This document shows positions 58,901-64,000 of a stretch of 64,000 bases of DNA, one piece after another. The stretch lies in contig OY725488.1 of assembly GCA_963281255.1 (NCBI GenBank), positions 744,001 through 808,000 on the forward strand. Direction: 5' to 3'. The stretch's first letter is position 1, and the number at the start of each line of letters is the position of its first letter. This stretch comes from Aphrocallistes beatrix (taxonomy: Eukaryota > Porifera > Hexactinellida > Sceptrulophora > Aphrocallistidae). Made by a program: the position numbers and the translations under genes. A model generated the notes under the pieces. It was not told the DNA's origin and ran no database searches. It saw nothing but the letters and a program-made list of their open reading frames with translations.

Positions 58901-61900
58901 AGAATCTGCTGGCCTTTTACGACGCCGTACTTTCGCATTTGCTTTTATTCCTCACTTAAAATACCCGAATTGTCCCTATTTTTGCCTCGATTCCTCCGAT
59001 AAAGTAGTCACTTGACCACCTTTTCTCAGGAAATGCCTTCCACCTTGACTTTCAGTATTCCAAACAAATTGTTGAAACCCCAAAAATGTGTCAAACAATG
59101 CATTTCATTGAGTAGGCGAAATAGATAACCGTCCAGGCTTGTATAATTAATTAAAATAATTTGCTGAGAGCATGACGACAAAATGTATATTCAATTGAGC
59201 AGGATTAGGTTTCAACTGTGGCATTATTACATATTTTAATAAGGAAATAGCAAGGGAGAATTTAATCTAGATTATTAAACCAAAATATGTTTACTGTGAT
59301 TCAATATTGACACTCCTCATTTTTAATTTATAAAAGGGATATTGGGATATCAAATATCATCATTAATAAAATCTTTGTTTTGAAAACAAGTAACAACATT
59401 TGCTATAATTAAATCAAACATTGAAGATCTGCTTATAATGAAATGAAAGTTGTACTTACGTTAAGATTAAATAAAAGATGACCAAATTTAATTGTTCATT
59501 TGTCAGAACCTGGAAGACCTACAAATTTGATTGTCACTGCACTCTCTCCATCATCCATTCAGATCAGCTGGAACCCTCCTCTACCGAATGAGCAAAGGGG
59601 AATTATTACTCGTTACTATATTTGCATCAGAAGAGAGACTGGCGAATCTTGTCTCTTCACTCTAAATGTCACGGCTAGCGACCCTCTCACCACAACACAT
59701 TCCCTCCTGCTTCCTAACACTCTGTATCGAGTTAGAGTGCGAGCTGAGAATGGAGCAGGTCTTGGTCCATACACAAGTGACATGACTGTCATAACTGGTT
59801 AGTTATCTATACTTCAAAACTGAACTTTCCCACACTACATATACATATTAGTATTTATATTACCAATATTCTCTAGATTCCCTCAGTGCTGTTATTGTAG
59901 ACGCACAAATTGAAGATACAAACAATATAAGGATAACTTGGTCAGAAGTACCGATTGACTCAACTCTAGTCAGTGGTGCCGTTATCATTCTGAAGACTAA
60001 TAACATTCAGCAAGTGTTCACTCTCTCACAAACGGACGCATTGCTTAGGAATTACTTGATACAACAAGTACAGTCAGCTTCGATGCACACCATAATCGTG
60101 ATAGTAAATACCACGGAAGGAGACACCCCACCGAGCACTGAAATAGGAGTCTTTACGAATGAAACTGGTGAGTTCAAATTATCAGATTAAAACCAACCAG
60201 TGTTAAATTATTATTGATTTTTTATTAAATTTCATCTAAAGCTCCAACGAGTAAACCAACAATCACGGTCACCAATCAAAGTTCTAACTCAATCACGCTC
60301 ACATGGACTCCTATTCCTCTTTCGCATCAGAATGGAGTCATTCTCTTCTACTTTATACGCTACCGTATTAGGGGGACTAGCACTTTTACAATAATCGATA
60401 TCCCGGCTTCAATATTCCCCTTGACCTACACAATCACCGGATTGAACCCTAATACTGAATACGAGTTCCAAATAAATGCAAATAACTCAGCAGGAGACGG
60501 TCCTCGGACAGAGAGTACCTTCGCGAGTACAGGTATGAGGGAGGATCATGATGTAGTGTAGGGGTAATCTTGATAGTACACACTTGTATTATTATAATTG
60601 TTTTTCTAGAAATGTTGGGACCAATTGGAAATATAACTTTGGTCTCTACCTCCCAATCAATAACAGTCACTTACACAGAATATACCGAGGCAGTGTCAAC
60701 AGGATATATTGTGTGTTTGAGCACAACTTTAGGAGGAACTTGTGTACAAACTCAAACAGTCACAGGGTTGACTGTTACATTTTCCAACCTCAGCCCAGCA
60801 CAGGAATATTATGTCACAGTAACTGTAATGACTTCTTTTGGATCGAGTCCCGCCAGTCCTCAGCAATCTGTTACCACTCTTGAAGAAGGTAATATTCCAT
60901 TCATTCATTACTGAATTATTGAGTATCGCGGGCAAACAACATTATTATATCATGACTTTGTCCTTAGAACCTGGAGCGCCAAGCAATGTCATTGCAACCT
61001 CAACTTCAGCTGTTAGCATCCAAATAACAATCACTCCAATTCCATCTGATCAGCACAACGGAGTTCTTCTAGGATATTCCATCTGCATCAAGGAATCTAA
61101 TTATCCAAACTGTACTTTCGAGCAAATAGTTAGTGTGAGTGATCAGACTTTCACTGTTAACCAGACTGGACTCAAACCCAACACCACTTATACGGTGGTA
61201 GTGCTAGGATTCAACTCAGCTGGTCAGGGGGCTTCTATCCAAGTAACAGTTACAACTGGTTAGTATCATTAATTTCTCTGCTAAATATTAAAATACATAT
61301 TCCTTATACTGTGCCACTATTTCATTGCATTACCTTTAGATCCTCTACAAGCAGTGGTAGTCACAGCATTAGTATTAGACTCAAACAGTATATTGCTAGC
61401 CTGGACTGACAGCAATGTACCTTCCGACTACACTACCGGAGCGATTCTCAAATACTCTCTATTATCAGCCACTTCTACCTCAATATCTCTCACAAATGTG
61501 CAAGCTCAGTCAAAAAGTTATACAATTGAGGGACTTAATGCAGGAACAACTTATTATTTTACAGTACAACTTGAAACAACCGTGGGGACAACCCCACCGA
61601 GTATCCAGGTGTCAGGATCAACTCTAGAAACAGGTACTTATTGCAGAATTATTTTGAATGAGATTTTTCAACTAAAATGTATGTTACAAATTATATAATG
61701 TTATTTTTCCCAGCACCTACTGGTCCCCCTACAAGTGTGCGAAGTGAAATCATCTCTGCAACATCAATCAAAATACTTTGGGATTCACCTCTACCAAGTG
61801 ATTCGAATGGCGTTATAACTATGTACACGGTATGCTTTGGTGATCAGGGTCAGACTTGCACTGAAACAGTCGTTAACGCCTCTCCAACGTTAGAGTATAT

Positions 61901-64000
61901 CTACACTAGCTTAGTTCCTGAGACCACCTATGTGTTCCAAGTGAGAGCCCACACAGGAGTTGGTCCAGGCCCTTACAGTGTATTGCAGAACCAGACAACA
62001 CGTGAGTATACTACTATGTTGCTAACCTTTTTTCATAAAATATCGAAATATTAATTGACTTCCACCAACAGCGACTCCAGGAGCTTTGATGATTGAGAGG
62101 ATAGAAGCAGTAAACGCCAGCGCAGTGGACTTGAGTTGGAGCAGATTGAACATAACGGTATCAAGATATGAAGTTTGTGTGAGGGAATCGGAGACTGGGA
62201 ATTGTGTATTTTCCATTTCCATTAACGACGAGACACAGGTGTCTACAGTAGTAATGAATCTTAAAGCTTTTACACTGTACTACATTGTTGTGACTGCAGT
62301 CACTCAAAGCGGATACTTAGTTATAACTCCTGTGAGAAGTGTGAGAACCCTAGAACTATGTAAGTAACCATTTATCAAAATAGAACATGCGTCGTATATT
62401 GCATAACATATCTGTGATGAATGTTAAATTATAAATCCCATCTTTAGCTCCCACTCTCCCTCCTACGCCAGTAAGCTTGGTTTCTAAGGATGATGTTTCA
62501 ATAATAATCGAATGGGGAGAGGTCCCTCTGGGTGGCAGAAATGGCATCATTATCACTTATGAAGTCTGCCTTCAACTGGTTGCAAATGGTTCCTGTACTT
62601 TCATGACCAACGTCTCTGCACCCAGCAGACGAGTTGCTATTAACGGACTGACTAACAGCACGCAATACATCATAATTGTCCGCGCATACACTATAATCGG
62701 AGGAGGTCCTTACAGCCCTGGACTATTTGTAATGACTACAGAACGTAGGTTTTAGACTCGATGATAACTTTATCTACGCTATATATATACGTATTTCAAT
62801 CTAATATTAATTCTCTAGCTAAGCCCGAAGAACCTGTAGTAGAGGTCACGAGTCAGAGCAATACCTCCATTTCTATAATCGCCATGACACCACAAACCGG
62901 GGCACCCATTACGGAATACAGGATCTGTGTCACTCTCCCTTCACAGTCGGAATGTGTCGCCAACAAGACAATCTTGACCAGCGCGAACCTCATCAACGTT
63001 AACATTTACAATCTTTCAGCTTACACTCAGTACAGTGTGGTAGTGACTGTGATTGGACCTGGTGGATCCTCAAGTGGAGCAGACACTATCACTACGCTAC
63101 CTGGATGTGAGTGAAATTAAAGTACTATAGTGTTCATACAAATACATAGTATTAGGGAGGTTTAATGGTTCTATGAACCATAAATATACGTATAAGTATA
63201 TATAATACACTAGTAAGGATAGTAATGTATGACACTTACGTGTTTTAGTGCCTGATGCTCCTGTATCCGGAATCCAAATAAACTCTCCCTCTTCAACAAG
63301 TTTGGAAGTGAACTGGGGAGCTCTTATGCAGATAAACTGGAATGACGCATCAATTGGATACTTCGTCCAAATAGAGTTTGGAGGAGTTGTGTTAGAAACT
63401 AAGAATACTAATGGCTTATCCTCCACATTCACTGGACTTATCTCCAACAGAAAGTATATAATCATAGTAACGCCATTCAATTCAGTGGGAACTGGACCAA
63501 CTAACTCAAATTATGGATTTACCCAGCAAGGTAACGTTTCTAGAATTCATACCGTATACGGTAACTTGTAGTAACAAGTTAATTATATTGTTAATGTCTC
63601 TGTAGTACAACCGGTAGCTCCTCAAGTTGATGTCATCTCGGAGAATACAATCAAAGTAACCATCAATGTAGACGCGACTGGTAGCTCTGGTACGTCTACA
63701 AAGCATCGCGAAATATGTTTGAAATTGAGTGGGAGCGATGTCTGCAATCGCACAATCATATTACCTGAAGGTGATACTAGCGTCAACATCACAGACCTAA
63801 CGCCTAACACGGAGTACATTGTTACTATCACTGTGATCAATACCAATAATGATGCAAGCCCTTCATCTCCTCCTGTTCCTGTAATCACCCATCCATTAGG
63901 TATGAAATTTAAAAATATTTATTTAGTTCTCATTGATAAACTGACATAATCTCTGATTTTCTTATAGTACCGATCCACTCTGTGTTGAACTTACGAGGTG
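55906..64000 (+). CDS. VWA plus 16 or more FN3 extracellular protein (3' end outside the window)
   Basis: Exon 1 (55906-55979) encodes a signal peptide, MNIFSIFTAVLLLSII. Exon 2 (56636-57210) encodes a VWA domain with an intact MIDAS: DSSAS, GTSLS and LTDGRDE. FN3 domains follow, one per exon: 57316-57603, 57673-57951, 58438-58731, 59507-59797, 59877-60167, 60242-60532, 60610-60888, 60968-61258, 61340-61633, 61714-62001, 62072-62359, 62448-62744, 62819-63106, 63249-63530, 63606-63899 and a partial one from 63968. Every FN3 exon is a multiple of three long and begins and ends in phase 1. VWA followed by FN3 arrays is the plan of FACIT-type collagens (XII, XIV) and related matrix proteins; a membrane or collagen segment might follow beyond the window. 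Many domains have paired Cys (for example YKICLKT..INCNV). It is probably a secreted or surface adhesion protein. Confidence 0.9.
58792..59122. mobile_element. MITE in an intron of the VWA/FN3 gene
   Basis: A 331-bp element with 26-bp perfect terminal inverted repeats beginning ATTTCGCCTACTCAATGAAA, in the intron between the third and fourth FN3 exons. No coding capacity is credible, and the target duplication was not resolved. It accounts for part of this intron being longer than its neighbours. Confidence 0.85.

Overview
This window is animal nuclear DNA. It has spliceosomal introns with GT..AG ends, single-domain extracellular exons, ciliary and tubulin genes, and a Notch-ligand (DSL) domain, which as far as is known is confined to animals. 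The AT-rich, fairly compact layout and the huge EGF/FN3 receptors suggest an early-branching animal. A sponge is my best guess, but that is inference and other non-bilaterians are not excluded.

Left part (1-6.3 kb), housekeeping genes: the 3' part of a THOC5-like mRNA-export subunit, a complete two-exon XPD/ERCC2 helicase, and, tail to tail with it, an intronless eEF2 paralogue. That paralogue has lost the GTP-binding motifs but keeps the diphthamide-loop sequence. The stretch 6.3-9.1 kb is AT-rich and carries dispersed repeats.

Middle part (9.1-34 kb): two giant, related cell-surface genes in convergent orientation. The plus-strand gene (9121-16453) encodes signal peptide, MNNL-like domain, DSL, EGFs, 13 FN3, 2 EGFs, HRM/GAIN/GPS, one membrane span and a cytoplasmic tail. 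The minus-strand gene (21594 to about 34045) encodes EGFs, 21 FN3, 5 EGFs, HRM/GAIN/GPS, seven membrane spans and a tail, i.e. an adhesion GPCR. Long FN3 segments are almost identical between the two, which points to gene conversion or recent segmental exchange. Between them lie a tau/MAP2/MAP4-like microtubule protein and an EFHC1-like axonemal protein lacking the usual C-terminal EF-hand region.

The stretch 34-38 kb is rich in non-autonomous transposons: a hAT-like element with an 8-bp target duplication and internal tandem repeats, a fold-back element, and a family of GC-rich palindromic repeats. Next come an XRCC3-like recombinase paralogue and a prenylcysteine-oxidase-like flavoprotein (38-42.5 kb), then two tandem six-exon divergent alpha-tubulin genes (43.8-50.7 kb) that share a near-identical exon 5. 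A gene-free interval (50.8-55.9 kb) contains a 1.1-kb fold-back element. The window ends inside a VWA plus at least 16 FN3 gene in which every FN3 domain is one phase-1/phase-1 exon.

Functional themes are adhesion and signalling at the cell surface (three FN3-rich genes), cilia and microtubules (EFHC1-like, tau-like, two alpha-tubulins), and DNA repair (XPD, XRCC3). No tRNA, rRNA or CRISPR array could be supported.
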